Assembly (NCBI GenBank): GCA_037577475.1
Contig: CM075197.1
Span: 22,679,650-22,743,649 of the forward strand
Source: Chaunax sp. Z400
Taxonomy: Eukaryota; Chordata; Actinopteri; Lophiiformes; Chaunacidae
DNA: 64,000 bases
Direction of reading: 5' to 3'
The stretch's first letter is position 1. Each line of letters begins with the position of its first letter. Both the position numbers and the translations under genes were made by a program. A model generated the notes under the pieces. The model had not been told where the DNA came from and did no database searches. It saw only the letters and a list, made by a program, of their open reading frames with translations. Of this stretch, positions 24,808 through 35,812 are shown one piece after another.

Positions 24808-26750
24808 TGCTTGTTTCCTTTGGAGTCGTGTCCTTCACTTTTTCTGCATTCACCTGGATATTCTGTGTGGTGTGCGTCAGCAAGAAATCACTGAGGCAGA
24901 GAGGGCTTAAAGCAAATACATATTAATTTTCTCAGGCCATATATAAAACAACTCCTGCCTAGACTCAACGATTTGCCCTCTGCTACATTATCCACTTCCC
25001 TCTCTCTCTGTCTTTGTCATGAACAAAAACACACCCATGCACACACTTCTACTCCACCGACCCTTTGCAGAAGCCGTGGTCAATTCTCCTCCAAACTCAG
25101 CCGTTTCCTCTCCCACTTTCCTTTAAATGCAGAAATGCACCATCTCCCCCCTTGCTCACCATCTCCAATGTTGACTTCCTATGCCTTGCCGTCTTTGTTT
25201 TGAAGCCCACCCTCCTTCCCCTCTCCCTCCCCATCTCTAACCACCTCAGTTGGGTGCCAAGCAGTCACAGCAGTGGCTTGATCCTAGCACTTATGAAAGG
25301 AGCTCTTTGATAAGCCTCGGCCAGGAGCAACACAAGGGAAGCAATCAGAGACACAAACCCAACTAGAGATGAGGCATCTTCTATGTTTGCTTTTGTGTTT
25401 GTGATGTTGTTTTGTCTCTTTGACCTGCTAAACTTTCCTCTTTAAAAAAAAAAAAAAATCGAATCCTTGAAAGTCTTTTTTCGCTCTTCTTGTTTTGTGA
25501 TTTTCCCTTGTGCACCTTTGAAACACTCGCCTCCCCATTTCTTTGTAACCAGGGAGAACAACAAAGTGATTAAACGTGTTTGAGGTGTGTTTGGATGTGG
25601 CTGATGCCTGGACACAATGCTACTGAGGTTGCGGTTTCCTGTTCTTGCCTTGTCCTTGCATCCGCTCACTTATTGTAGTTCAAAAGCTTTCTCTCTCATG
25701 ACAGCCTAAAACCTACCTGAGCTCTCTTTTAATAACAAGTAACAAAGGGATGAAAGTAAATGAACAAAAAAATCAAAAATGTTTAACAGACTGTAGGTCT
25801 GATTTTTGTAGCATTGTCCTTTATTTCTATTGTTGATGATGATGATTTATTCATAACTTGTAGCTTATAGTCAGAATAATTAAAAGTGACTGTCTGGTTA
25901 ATTTAACGCCTGCCAATAATGCTGAATGTGTTTGCTGGACTGCAGGCCAAAGGTGGCCCCACTGGTAAGCAGACCTTTGCAGAAGACAATAACTTTGACT
26001 CCATCGCTCCACTGCCCACTTTAGTGTTTTAAAATTTGACATCTATATGACATCACAAAAACTACATGTCAGATCTTTAAAATCTGTCTCTACCAAATTC
26101 AGGGTTTGAATTTGACACTGATGGATCCTCTCCTCTCCTGATGTGATCCAACAAATCAAGCAAAAACAAACCAGCTCTGATATAAAGCTCAGCCAACAAT
26201 TAAAAAAAACAAAAACTCCATGTTGTACCTCCTGCTCACCTCCTGCTGCTCCACTGCCTGTCTCCTCATCTTTCTCATCTCACTTTCATTGCTATCATAC
26301 TCTGTTTGTCCTCTCTGCTGTGCATTGATCTCTGTGGTTCAGAGATTTAGAGATTCGGGGCCACAGTGATCTGACTGGCAGCTACAGCCGGCAGGTGTGA
26401 AGAACAAACAATGCCCCCCCCCCCAATCCCTCTTAACAAACCCCAAAACCAATTTAGGGCTTGTGTGCTTCCTCATATAGGTAAACTCCATGTCTGGTAT
26501 GAGGAGTAAAACAAAACTGGCAAATATGCATTGCAGGCACACCTGGTGTGTCAGTTATTTGGGAATGTCTCCTGCTAAGTGATAAATTAAACAACGGACT
26601 GGTGATGATGAAGAGAAGGAAATGCAGCAAAATAACTGGTGATATATCAAGTGTAGTGGTGACAAACGTTCAGTCATCCTGCTCATTGATCCATCTCAAT
26701 CCATCACAAAGATCTCAGTCCAGCTCAGACCCGAACAGTCCCACAGTATC
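23548..26750. other. Non-coding DNA with one long (TG)n tract
   Basis: No exon or RNA gene was recognised. The segment contains a (TG)14 run at 24780-24807, an A15 run near 25445 and a C-run near 26414. Pyrimidine-rich stretches around 25000-25260 leave open frames without any domain. Nothing else stands out. Confidence 0.55.
24780..24807. repeat. (TG)n microsatellite
   Basis: About 14 uninterrupted TG units follow an exact copy of the 12-mer CATATGGCCTCG at 24759. Confidence 0.95.
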
Positions 26751-26751
26751 T

Positions 26752-27288
26752 AAGGCCTGTTTTACATGACGAGGGTTGGAAAAGTTTTTCCTTCGCGTTT
26801 AAAAAAAGAAATACGATTTTGAAAACGTCCACAAAAACAGCTAAAAGCGCTGTAGTATGCATTCCAGGGCAGTAGTTGGCAGTGTGCCCTTTCAAAATCA
26901 ACACCACAGAATAAGATCACAGGAGTGGTGCAGCAAATCTACATTGGAGGAGGGTTAATCAACTTAACAGAGTCTGCAGAACAAACAAAACCAGACAGTC
27001 CAACATTGCTTTTTTAGTTGTTGTTCTGTCTATAGAGTTCTATCCATGTATGTGAATTAGGCCGGAACTGTAATAGGCATGCGAGAAGTGGGGCTATGAC
27101 GTCATCGTTTCCAGAGGAGTCTTGTTTTGCTCGTTTGATGGTACTGTGGTGTTTTGAAGTTTTGAGCCGGTTTTCCAAAATTTGCGATTTCAGGGCCCCA
27201 AAACACCGTTGACGTGTAAACTAATGGCTAAAACACAACAAGCGTTTACGGTTTCAGGGTAAAACCGTTGTCGCGTTAACTGCCTCAA
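26752..27288 (+). mobile_element. hAT-like non-autonomous DNA element
   Basis: The left end AAGGCCTGTTTTACATGACG and the right end (around 27262-27288, 'accgttgtcgcgttaac') are diverged inverted repeats of the 'GTTTACACGACAACGG' kind seen in a common fish short DNA-element family. The body contains 'gtggtgcagcaaatctacat', shared in reverse complement with the copy at 7370-7650, and further internal GTTTTC/GAAAAC blocks near the right end. There is no transposase. The superfamily is inferred from general resemblance; the target duplication is not clear. Confidence 0.65.
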
Positions 27289-28640
27289 AGCCGAGAACAC
27301 TCTGTCATGTGATGTGGAAAGAGTCTGCAGATTTTTATTCCAACCAATGACTTCACCACCTGGTTTCACTGATTAGCAAAGTTTAGGGTACGATCAAAAA
27401 ATACGTGACATTAAGGAGTCATAGGAGCAAATTTGCAGCCTGAATTGCCTTTAGTCAGAGAGGTGGAACTGATTAGTGAAAAAATCTGGTGAACTGAACA
27501 CCTGTAGACTCTTGGTGTCCTTGAAGACGTGACTAAAACGAACAGGAAAAAAAAAAATCCTATTAAGAAAGAAAACACAGAAACCTGAAGAAAATGTGAT
27601 GCTGATTAAAAGAACGACACCTTAAAGATACTTATTTTAAGACGTAATTATAACACTGAACAGTTTTAAATACCTGCCTCTGCTGTATTTACCACCGCCT
27701 CTGTAAGGCTGACATGAACACTTTTGTCCAAATGGGCAGTTCATATTGACATGGATGAGCCATGTTCTCTCCATTCAACTTGATTTATTGGTCAATTTTG
27801 TGTTCTGAACTGTATTGCACCAAAACACTAGAGACCGACCTCTCTGCAAACATAGCACCTATTTCATATGATGGCTATGTTTGTTTGACACCTACACTTT
27901 GTCATTTGCTTTCTTCTTTTCCTATTTATCACACTAAGGTATGAAAATGTCAAACAAATGACATCACGGCTCAATATAGATTTTCCCCCCAACCAGGACC
28001 CCTAATTTGATAAAAACCATGAAATCAATATCTAAAAAAAGACACCAATAAGGCGGAGACACAGGGTTATTGACATGGGGAAAAGGCAGAAAGTGGAATA
28101 CAATAAAAGCAGAAGAGTGTCATTGTAAAAAGAAAGTGCCACCAAGATTTTAAAAGTTTTAAAACACTTCTTCATGTGCAGCTGAATGTTTAATTTGAAC
28201 TATACCATTTAATCTGTTTTATGAGTTCATTCTTGGCATTCGTTTTTGTAATTAGAACCTTTTTTTTTTAATTTGCTGCTAGCATTGCCTGGCATAGGAG
28301 ATATAAGTGTTGCCTTGTGTCTGTGCACATACTGTATATGCATGACTTTCTGGAGCCCTCCTCCAGGAAAAGAAAAGAAAAAAAAACAGCTCCATCTTTA
28401 TTTTTAGAGGCTGGATGCTGATAAGAGAGAGGAGAAAGTAAGGGAGTGAAAACAGCATCAAAAGTGTGTGTGTGTGGGGGGTGGGGGGGGGGGGAGCAAG
28501 GAGAGAGGAAAAAAGAGGGATGAAAGAGGTGGAGCAAGACGGTCAGGAGGGTGGTGTTGGTTCCTCGGCGGTTCGGTAGAGGGCTGGAAAGAAATGCAGT
28601 GTGATGAGAGTCCTTCCTCCGAGTGAGGCTGAGAGAGAGA
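27289..28640. other. Proximal upstream DNA of c1ql1
   Basis: No gene was seen. The sequence is AT-rich until about 28440, where it becomes purine-rich on the plus strand, with a GT run and G-runs at 28465-28495. This is the natural location of proximal promoter elements of the C1q-like gene, but no specific site could be identified with confidence. Confidence 0.5.
28465..28495 (+). repeat. GT run followed by G-runs (G-quadruplex potential)
   Basis: Six GT units lead into G6-T-G12 or longer. A second G10 run lies at 28685-28695, directly upstream of the TATA box. Multiple G-runs on the coding strand just upstream of a promoter could fold into G-quadruplexes. The runs are seen directly; any function is inference. 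Such homopolymers are also prone to sequencing error. Confidence 0.7.
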
Positions 28641-28713
28641 AAGGGATGCAACCACACCAACCTCTCACTTGATGGAGGAGGAGAAGGGGGGGGGGTTGCC
28701 GCTGCTGCCGCTG

Positions 28714-28720
28714 TATAAAA
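28714..28720 (+). promoter_or_regulatory. c1ql1: TATA box of c1ql1
   Basis: TATAAAA lies in a GC-rich setting (GCTGCTGCCGCTG just upstream), 557 bp before the c1ql1 ATG. A TATA box normally sets the start site 25-32 bp downstream, so transcription probably begins around 28743-28752, near 'ccaccacaaactcacc'. This is the only canonical TATA motif seen between 28.6 kb and the start codon. Transcript 5' end data would settle it. Confidence 0.65.
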
Positions 28721-28744
28721 AGCCAAGCCTGAGAATCCGGCACC

Positions 28745-29270
28745 ACAAACTCACCACCACACATACACACACACATACACACACACACAGCTCCGGTGGC
28801 TCCTCTGTATCTCTCACACTCACCCACTCTCATCATATTCTCTCTCTCTCTCTCTCTCCCTCTTTCTGTCTCACTCCCTCTGTCTCTCAGTCCATTCCTC
28901 TGGGCTCGAGATCCTTGTAGCTTCTTCTCACAAGTCAGATTGTGTTTGGAAGTGTGTGCTGAATGTCTCTCTGTGTATGCTTGGGCTTCCTTAAGTCTTT
29001 ATGTGTGTGTGAATGACTGCTTGCCTACTTTAGTGTGAGTGAGCAGTGCAGAGAGGAGTATCAAGTGTATGTGGGTCTCTTTCTCACCCTCACACACTTG
29101 CCGATCCTCTTGCAACACTTCTCGGGATCTCTGGGTCCTTTTCTTCGGTGACAGGCTCCCCACATCAACCAGTAACCATTTCCGCCCCCGGGAGACCCAC
29201 GCTGGCAGCGCAGCCCCTTCCCCGACTCAGCATCGGGAGGAAGACCCTGGTGGCGGCTGCCGTAGGGGTT
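28745..29270 (+). other. c1ql1: Predicted 5' UTR of c1ql1
   Basis: The leader, about 525 nt if the TATA box at 28714 is used, contains CA- and CT-rich tracts (28761-28790 and 28838-28862). It has at least five upstream ATGs: 28963, 28977, 29001, 29013 and 29069. The first four open short frames of 3 to 17 codons that terminate before 29035. The fifth runs into the coding region. An in-frame stop at 29040-29042 precedes the coding frame, and no in-frame ATG lies between it and 29271, which fixes the start. A 5' UTR intron cannot be excluded. Confidence 0.6.
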
Positions 29271-29344
29271 ATGCTGGTCCTGGTGCTGGTGGTCCTCATC
29301 CCCGTGCTCGTCAGCTCTGTGGGTACAGATGCCAGCCACTATGA
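29069..29344 (+). other. Upstream ORF overlapping the c1ql1 start
   Basis: An ATG at 29069 opens a 91-codon frame, out of frame with c1ql1, that ends at TGA 29342-29344, 74 nt inside the main coding sequence. Its start context is weak, with T at -3 and T at +4, whereas the main ATG has G at -3. The peptide is Arg, Gly and Pro rich, resembles nothing known to me, and its second half is only the shadow frame of c1ql1. If translated it would compete with the main start, so a role as a translational brake is more likely than a product. Confidence 0.5.
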
Positions 29345-29879
29345 GATGCTGGGCACCTGTCGTATGGTGTGCGACCCCTACCTCAACAAGGGAACGCCGG
29401 CCAGCAGCACCAGCTCCACCGGACTCCAGGCTGAGGCAGAGGCGCTGAGCGACCACAGCAACGTGCTTCCACCCTCCACCTTAGTGCAGGGCCCACAGGG
29501 GAAGCCTGGCAGGCCAGGCAAACCCGGACCACCCGGACCACCAGGAGAACCGGGGCCACCAGGTCCAGCGGGGCCTCCTGGCGACAGAGGAGATCAGGGA
29601 AGGACTGGGATTTTGGGTTTGGGAGGGAACGGAGCTATCAGCACGGCCACCTACAACACAGTGCCTCGGGTGGCCTTCTATGCAGGGCTTAAGAACCCAC
29701 ACGAAGGCTATGAGATCCTCAAGTTTGACGATGTGGTCACCAACCTGGGCAACAACTATGATGGCATCTCGGGCAAGTTTATCTGCAGCATACCGGGCAC
29801 GTACTTCTTCATCTACCATGTGCTGATGAGAGGAGGAGATGGCACCAGCATGTGGGCAGATCTCTGCAAGAATGGCCAG
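29271..29879 (+). CDS. c1ql1: C1q-like protein 1 (C1q-related factor), coding exon 1
   Basis: This exon encodes residues 1-203 of a predicted 262-residue secreted protein. Seen in the translation: a hydrophobic signal peptide (about 1-19, MLVLVLVVLIPVLV...), the family segment HYEMLGTCRMVCDPY with Cys30 and Cys34 for oligomerisation, a Ser/Thr-rich linker, 15 Gly-X-Y triplets at about 74-118, and the first half of the C1q domain from about 131 (VPRVAFYAGL) through GGDGTSMWADLCKNGQ. The phrases STLVQGPQGKPGR, AISTATY and NPHEGYE match C1QL1 better than C1QL2 or C1QL3. Human C1QL1 is 258 residues, so the length is normal. The exon ends at CAG|GTTAGT, phase 0. C1QL1 is secreted by neurons, binds BAI3/ADGRB3 and supports climbing fibre-Purkinje synapses in mammals. 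Teleosts may carry two copies, and I cannot say which this is. Confidence 0.93.
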
Positions 29880-30040
29880 GTTAGTGCTTTGAAACTTTTT
29901 TTCTCAGTGTGATTCTCAGTGTGGGCATGAAGCTCACTCTCCTTCTCTCCCTCGCTGCCTCCTTTGTGCTCTCTTTTGAAAATCCCCTTTGAAAGAAGCA
30001 GATTTTTCATGAAGTCAGCGACTAAAAAGTGACATTGCAG

Positions 30041-30115
30041 GAAAGCGTGCGCATCTGTCGTGCGCCTCGAACGCCCAGAGCGCACAGCTGTGGCGCCCAG
30101 CGCGCCTAGAGATAA
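30041..30115. promoter_or_regulatory. CpG-dense patch at the start of the intron
   Basis: About ten CpG dinucleotides occur within roughly 70 bp, including GCGC and GCGCGCC words, 160 bp after exon 1. This contrasts with the surrounding AT-rich intron. It may be the 3' shoulder of a promoter CpG island that spans exon 1. Confidence 0.5.
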
Positions 30116-30489
30116 ATATGTGTTGACTGGTTGTAACCCGCGTCCCCTCTTTGCATGATGCGTCCTGACATTTCCGCGTCAAAGGACGGTCACCGTTTGA
30201 GCTGAACAATGATTTGAACACCGATCATTTTGCTTTTACGTTGTTAAACTTGGAAACCAATAAGGCGTCCATATTTTTCTGATTTCTGATTAATATCCAG
30301 AGGAATTTAATGGCAGTTTGCGCCGCAGGATTGGCATTTACAGCGTTTTAGTTAAAGAAAAACAAAAAACAAAACGTGAGTCATAATGAAAAATAATCTG
30401 CTGGAGTTGGACATGTTTCACCTGACAATAAATCTATTTTATCAATATGTGTATAATTAAGAGTATTTCGAGTTATGTAGCGGCGCCTT

Positions 30490-30514
30490 CATTATTATTA
30501 TTATTATTATTATT
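30490..30514. repeat. (ATT)n microsatellite
   Basis: Eight ATT units lie within the c1ql1 intron. Confidence 0.95.
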
Positions 30515-31692
30515 GACAGCGTGTGCGTCTAATTTCTGTCTCGTACAACTTTTAGACTTGAGATACAGCCAGGAGGGGAAAATAGAAATTTCGCGGACAA
30601 TATTTCGACCATACCTGTCTGTACAAGCCCGTATCATTATGCCTGTTCGCCGCTGTATCCATCTATCTTTGCTCTCGTGTTAAACACATTAGGACGTGGA
30701 CGTGATCTATTCTTGGCTGCTTGAATGCACCATTTTAATGGGACTGTAATTTTATTTTGCGCCCCGGAGGGTCTTCTCTGGTTGGTAATGTGTGCCGGTG
30801 TAGTTAGCAGCCTTCCGATCAGCCGTCAGATCCCTTATCTTCAAAGTGGCTCCGAAATGCGTTTTGCTTGTAAAAAAAAAAAATAAAGAAAAGAGAAAAA
30901 AAGGTGGATGTTACATTACTATTATTGCAGGTAGGGTTTATTTTGCTCGCTCAGGCTGCAACTGTATCAAATAGTTTGTTGCCAGTATGTGAACAAACAT
31001 AAAGAAGGAAAAAATATCCGTGTAAAGAAAGCAAATCAGAAAGAAGCAACCTGTTATTTCTAAAAAGAATAAAGAATAAAAAGGCTATGTGATAAAAAAA
31101 AAACTAATTTCACTTAAAGGGCATGCAGCATTTAAATACTCTATAAATACTTACTATGAATACATTTCTATGATTAACTGTATTCTGATCAAAAACAATA
31201 AATAAATAAATAACGAGGAAAGTTAAGGGTTTGCATTTCACACATTGTCATGCTGCTCCAGCACCTCATTTCTTGCCATCATAATCATGTCAAGAATGTC
31301 AAGAAAATGTACCTATGGACACGCAGGAGGGCTACAGTGATGAGAAATACTGCTGGTGTTTTTACTGTACAAGATAAGTTAGCTCACACTTATTTTACTT
31401 CACTTAAAAGTCACAGGAAGCATTTTATTTCTAGCATACGTTACATTAACATTTGGAGATTCTGAATCCCATGATCAACTTGTTCTACAGTCAGAAACAC
31501 AACGGAGGGATGATAATAAAAGTAAGTGAAAATCCAGCAAGGCTGATTCTCCAACTGTCATTTCACATCATGGCTCAGCAGCCTCTTTGACCCGTTTCAC
31601 ATCTGCAAGCTGTGAAGCAAACTTAACTTTTACTTAATTTTCTTTTTTCCTTTTTTGCCAAGTGGGATATAAACAAAAAAAAAAATCATGCA

Positions 31693-31741
31693 GGGATAAG
31701 TGGTTATAGACGATGATGGATGGATGGATGGATGGATGGAT
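31693..31741 (+). mobile_element. L2-like LINE/SINE 3' tail with (GGAT)n
   Basis: The block 'gggataagtggttatagacg' followed by about six (ATGG)/(GGAT) units is the characteristic 3' end of fish L2-type LINEs and of SINEs that borrow that tail. Only the last 50 bp are present, so this is a strongly 5'-truncated insertion in the intron. Confidence 0.75.
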
Positions 31742-34037
31742 ATAAGGAAATAGTTATTTTAGTTGGATGAAAGCTGAAAGCTAGCTGCTTCTTATACTTG
31801 ACAAGTGCAGAAACCAAGATACTTGCGGCATAGAGGTAACATAACAGCTGGCGTCACCTCTGTGGCACGAACCCCGCAGTCGCACCGAGGCAGCTAGAGG
31901 TTAATTCCTTTACCTTCGCCAAGTTCACTTCACAACAAGTAAAAGAGAGTTACAGCAATCACCTTCTATAAATAATGTCTCGCTCAACAGTAATGTTTAT
32001 GGTTGTGCATAAAAGCATCGATATATAATAGGGGAAGAAGAGCATATGCTGCTATAAATCGCCTTCTGCTCCTGCTTCATGGTGCTCCCAAGAGGAGGGT
32101 GCGGAGGCACTTAAGTTAGACGCACACAGTGTGCATCTCCAGAGACCCGAGTGATGTTTATAAAGTGGTGACTGCCTCTCCTTCTTTGTCTGTCCCTGTC
32201 CTGTGCATATAGCACATACATAAAGATGCAGTCCTCTTGCTGTGGTGTTTGTTAGGTTGTGGGCTCGGCGGCTGGCGGAGGCCCCAGAGCCTTAGTGTGT
32301 GCAAATGATTGTGAATGGATATAAATGTTGGGCCAACTTATGCTACATCATTGATGAAGAGCTGCGAGTCAGGCCGAAGCTCCCACAGTCACAGTGGTGC
32401 TTTCCTCAGCTTATTACAGCTGCAAAAAGCTACAGTGTGAGCTGGGACAGGGGACGCCGGGGAATTACAGACAATACTAGTATTTTATCATCTTTTGGCT
32501 TTAGCGAAAAGGCTGCTCTCCAGGCCCTGCAGTGCTGCTGCTTCACTCCAGCACGTGCACCTCCGACTCCAGGGGTTCTTGCAAAGCTGTGCCTGAACAC
32601 CATCATCTATGGGTTACTTTTTCTTTTTTGTTGTTGTTGTTCTCCTCTCCTCTGCAACATAAGGTTCCCAGCACTATCCCCAAAACTTTGACACTTTTCA
32701 AGTTCGTCCGAGAAGTGAGCTTCTCGGTAAACAAGCAAATAAGAAATCTATTTTCAGCACAGCATACTTTACACGCTTTCCAAGTTCCTCTCCACTCACT
32801 TTTTTTTTTTGGGTTTCTCCATTGCCTGTTCTTTTACTTGGGTGCCAAATGTTCCAAACAATCCCCAAATCTCTCCGATAAATCAGTGATTTGCTATAAC
32901 TTCTCTTGGAAACGTCCTTAGAGACACATCGGTGACAATGAAGACAAATTCTTTGGATATAGTAGAGGACAGAAAAGATTGTTCTATTGTCCCATCAGTT
33001 TGAACCAGATCCAGGATGTGTTTGCGCTTCTCCCCTCCATTCCCTTCTTAATATTGTTATTAATCCGCAAAACCGTTTCAGAGTTAATTAAAAGCAATGA
33101 CTTCAGCGTCAGTCTCTCAAGAGAACCATAGTGAATAATCACTCTGTCTCCTCCTTTAATAAGCTTCAACGTCCTTCGTGCACATGGCTCTTCCCTAGCA
33201 ATTACCGCTGCAGTCTCCTCCTCACATCCACACGCACAGACACGCTCACCCCCCCGACCCCACCCTCTGAAATCACAGCCTCAAACCACCCCAACTGTGC
33301 GCTGCCCTCCATCTCTCCTCTATGCCAGGTTCTACAGGAGATCACTGTTCTACAGGAGCAGAAACTTTTTTTTTTTTTTTTTTGGGGATGTTTTAAAAAG
33401 AAAAACACTATCAAATTTGATTTGCTTGCACACAGCGCCGTAAATATTTTTCATTGCTCTCAAGTGTTGCTTTGCACTGTAACTGCATAAATTTGAGTGT
33501 ACCATCCTTTTCTTGAGTTTTGTTAAGGGCACACACATTTCAAAGAAAAGAAGAAAAAAAAGAAGAAGAAGAAAAGCTCAGGTTGTGTCGCGTGTCGTCT
33601 CCCTGTCACACCAGCGACTCCTCTGATGCACAGGAGCATGCCCTGTTGCTCTGTATTTAGGTGAAACCCACACATTGTGTTTAGCATGTGGTGTAAATCC
33701 CAGCAAAAGACATGAGAGTTGAGGGTCTACTCTGTTTGATTTGGTTATTAACAGAAACTTTGACTTTTCATAGAGTTAAAAGGCGGATTTTTAGCCTTTT
33801 TTTTGCATTAAACAAACAAGTTGTCCTCACACGGTTGCAGTAATACTTAGACTTGATTGATTTTAACATTCTGGTAATGTTCAGACCTGCTATTCGTCAA
33901 CGTGGTCTTACTTCAGCACTGAGAGGCCTCTGTGTCTGCCTGGTGTAACAGAGAGACTCTGTCTGAAATAGACAGACTTGGTTGGAGAGAGCCACCCTCT
34001 GTCCCTCAGCCTCTTTGTCTGCAGTATTGATCCCCTT

Positions 34038-34039
<2 letters not shown>

Positions 34040-34089
<50 letters not shown>
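34040..34089. repeat. (GT)25 microsatellite in intron
   Basis: An uninterrupted run of about 25 GT units lies on the sense strand. It is complementary in RNA to the (CA)13 tract at 40344-40369, further down the same intron. Confidence 0.97.
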
Positions 34090-34090
<1 letters not shown>

Positions 34091-34261
34091 AACGTGTGTC
34101 TTTTTCCTTCTTCTGAAAGATCCGTTTCTTTCTGCGTGATGCATACCGTGGCATTTCTTCTATAATCAGCCAGAGAGGTAGTGGAGGCGGACCTTTGGCC
34201 TTGATCTGCTGTGTAATTGGACATTGGATTTGACACTCTGCCGAGTGGAACATTATAGCCG

Positions 34262-34273
34262 GCCTAATTAGGC
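34262..34273. promoter_or_regulatory. GCCTAATTAGGC palindrome, possible homeodomain site
   Basis: This perfect 12-bp palindrome is centred on TAATTA, the core recognised by many homeodomain proteins. It lies in a moderately GC-balanced stretch (about 34180-34345) with no repeat signature and few homopolymers, which is suggestive of a conserved intronic element. Conservation was not tested. Confidence 0.35.
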
Positions 34274-34899
34274 GGGGAGGGCTATCAAATGAAGATTGGC
34301 CCATGTTGTTAGGAAATACCACACAGATTGGAAATGTCAAGATGACATCGGGTTGTCATCTGCAAGCACGGCGACGAAAATCTATCATTTATTGGTGAAG
34401 TTTCAAAAGTTGCTCGAAAGCTGCCCACCACTCGTCTGTAGTGATTCTATCACTTACATTTCACTCTGAGGTCTTCAAATAGGGAGCCATTAGAGCCGAG
34501 GAGAGCCCATACATATACAGCACATCACACCCCTGCATCTCAGATTAAGTATCTTATGAAATATACTGTCTTATGTGCTGTGAGAGCAAAAACATATGGT
34601 TGAAAATAGTCTATTGATTGTCTCCTGTGACTGGCTGACTCAAGGATGCTATGTTGTTGACTCACAAGGCTTCTTCATTATAATGAGGGCCATATGGGAG
34701 ATAGACAAGTGCCCCTGGCCCTCTTATGCAAACATGCCTCTCTCCGTCTCTCCCTACGCCCCTGACATTTAGCTGTCCCCTGAATGCAGATTTCAGTGAT
34801 ACCCACAATTATCATGTCCCTCTTCACGGGAAAGCAGCGAGTCAACGACTTCAAATGACTCACAGTCTGCTACATAACTTCATGTGTTTAACACTTCCA

Positions 34900-34919
34900 C
34901 CCCCCCCCCCCCCCCCCCC
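34900..34919. repeat. C20 homopolymer
   Basis: Twenty consecutive C residues lie in the c1ql1 intron. Runs of this length are unusual and often mis-sized in assemblies. Confidence 0.9.
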
Positions 34920-35788
34920 AACCCAAAGTGAATGTAAGACACCAACAGTGACAGTGAGTGAAAAGCTAATGTATGAAAAATATATGTCACAGCAAAAGCA
35001 GGCAGTCTGTCTCTCGCCCAACGGTTAAACAGACACTCACTTTTCCTCCTTTTAGAGGAATCTTTTCTCAGTTAAGGAAGAAGTAAAATTGCAGCGCCTC
35101 GGGGTTACTAGGAAGCACGCTGGACAAATAGGGCTTAGCGCGAACAAAGGTTGAAATTTTTGCAGTAAAAGTCCTCTCTCAGATAATGCTGGGAGCAGTG
35201 AGAGAGAGGTTCTGGTGTTGGAGGCAGACAGTGCCGTGTATCTCAGTAATTAACTGAGTGTGATGAGTCAGAGAGAAAGAAAGAAAGAGGTGGCTGGGTT
35301 GCAGGTCAAAGTTGATGCCTCTTTTTCACACCACTGTTTCCTTCTGACAAGCCTCTTTCAGGGGCTGTCTGGACTTAATCCGTTTTGTTCCCGCTGTTGA
35401 ATTGGGATCCTGTTATTTTGGCCTCTTGAAGGTTTCCACAGTGTTTGGATCCAGCATGAGAGGTCTAAACAAATGCCACACACACCGCTCACTCACCTTT
35501 AGCTAAACAGTTTAATAGATGATGACAGGTTTGTGCAGCACAGTCATTCTGTTTCACAGAACAGCTGGTGGGAAAAACCCCCCCCAAAAAAACAGGAGGC
35601 CCGTTTCTACTATCTTTTGAGAGATGGCAAATCTCCTGTTACCATTTCATTCCTCTTATCATGCTCTCATTTAGGTTCCTCCAACAAATACACCTGCAAT
35701 GCATGGGTGACAGAATGCTTTCTGACACAACAATCGTCCTGCAACCCATCATGGTGTCTCATTTTCATTATTTCAGTAAAACTGCATC

Positions 35789-35812
35789 TGTGTGTGTGTG
35801 TGTGTGTGTGTG
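35789..35812. repeat. (TG)12 microsatellite in intron
   Basis: This is the second GT-type tract on the sense strand of the same intron. Confidence 0.95.

Noticed and set aside
28268..28726. 152-codon minus-strand open frame over the c1ql1 promoter
   Set aside because: It is rich in Pro, Ser, Leu and His because the plus strand is purine-rich there, and it includes the G-runs. There is no domain.
29046..29270. In-frame N-terminal extension of c1ql1 by 75 codons
   Set aside because: The frame is open, but its first codon is GTG and it contains no ATG before 29271. The ATG at 29271 gives the expected C1QL1 signal peptide.
29880..29912. Reading of exon 1 past 29879 to a stop at 29912
   Set aside because: The extra residues replace the essential second half of the C1q domain. 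CAG|GTTAGT is a good donor at the conserved C1QL intron position, and exon 2 continues the domain exactly.
33897..34340. 147-codon minus-strand open frame
   Set aside because: Its centre is a His-Thr repeat from (GT)25 and no homology was recognised.
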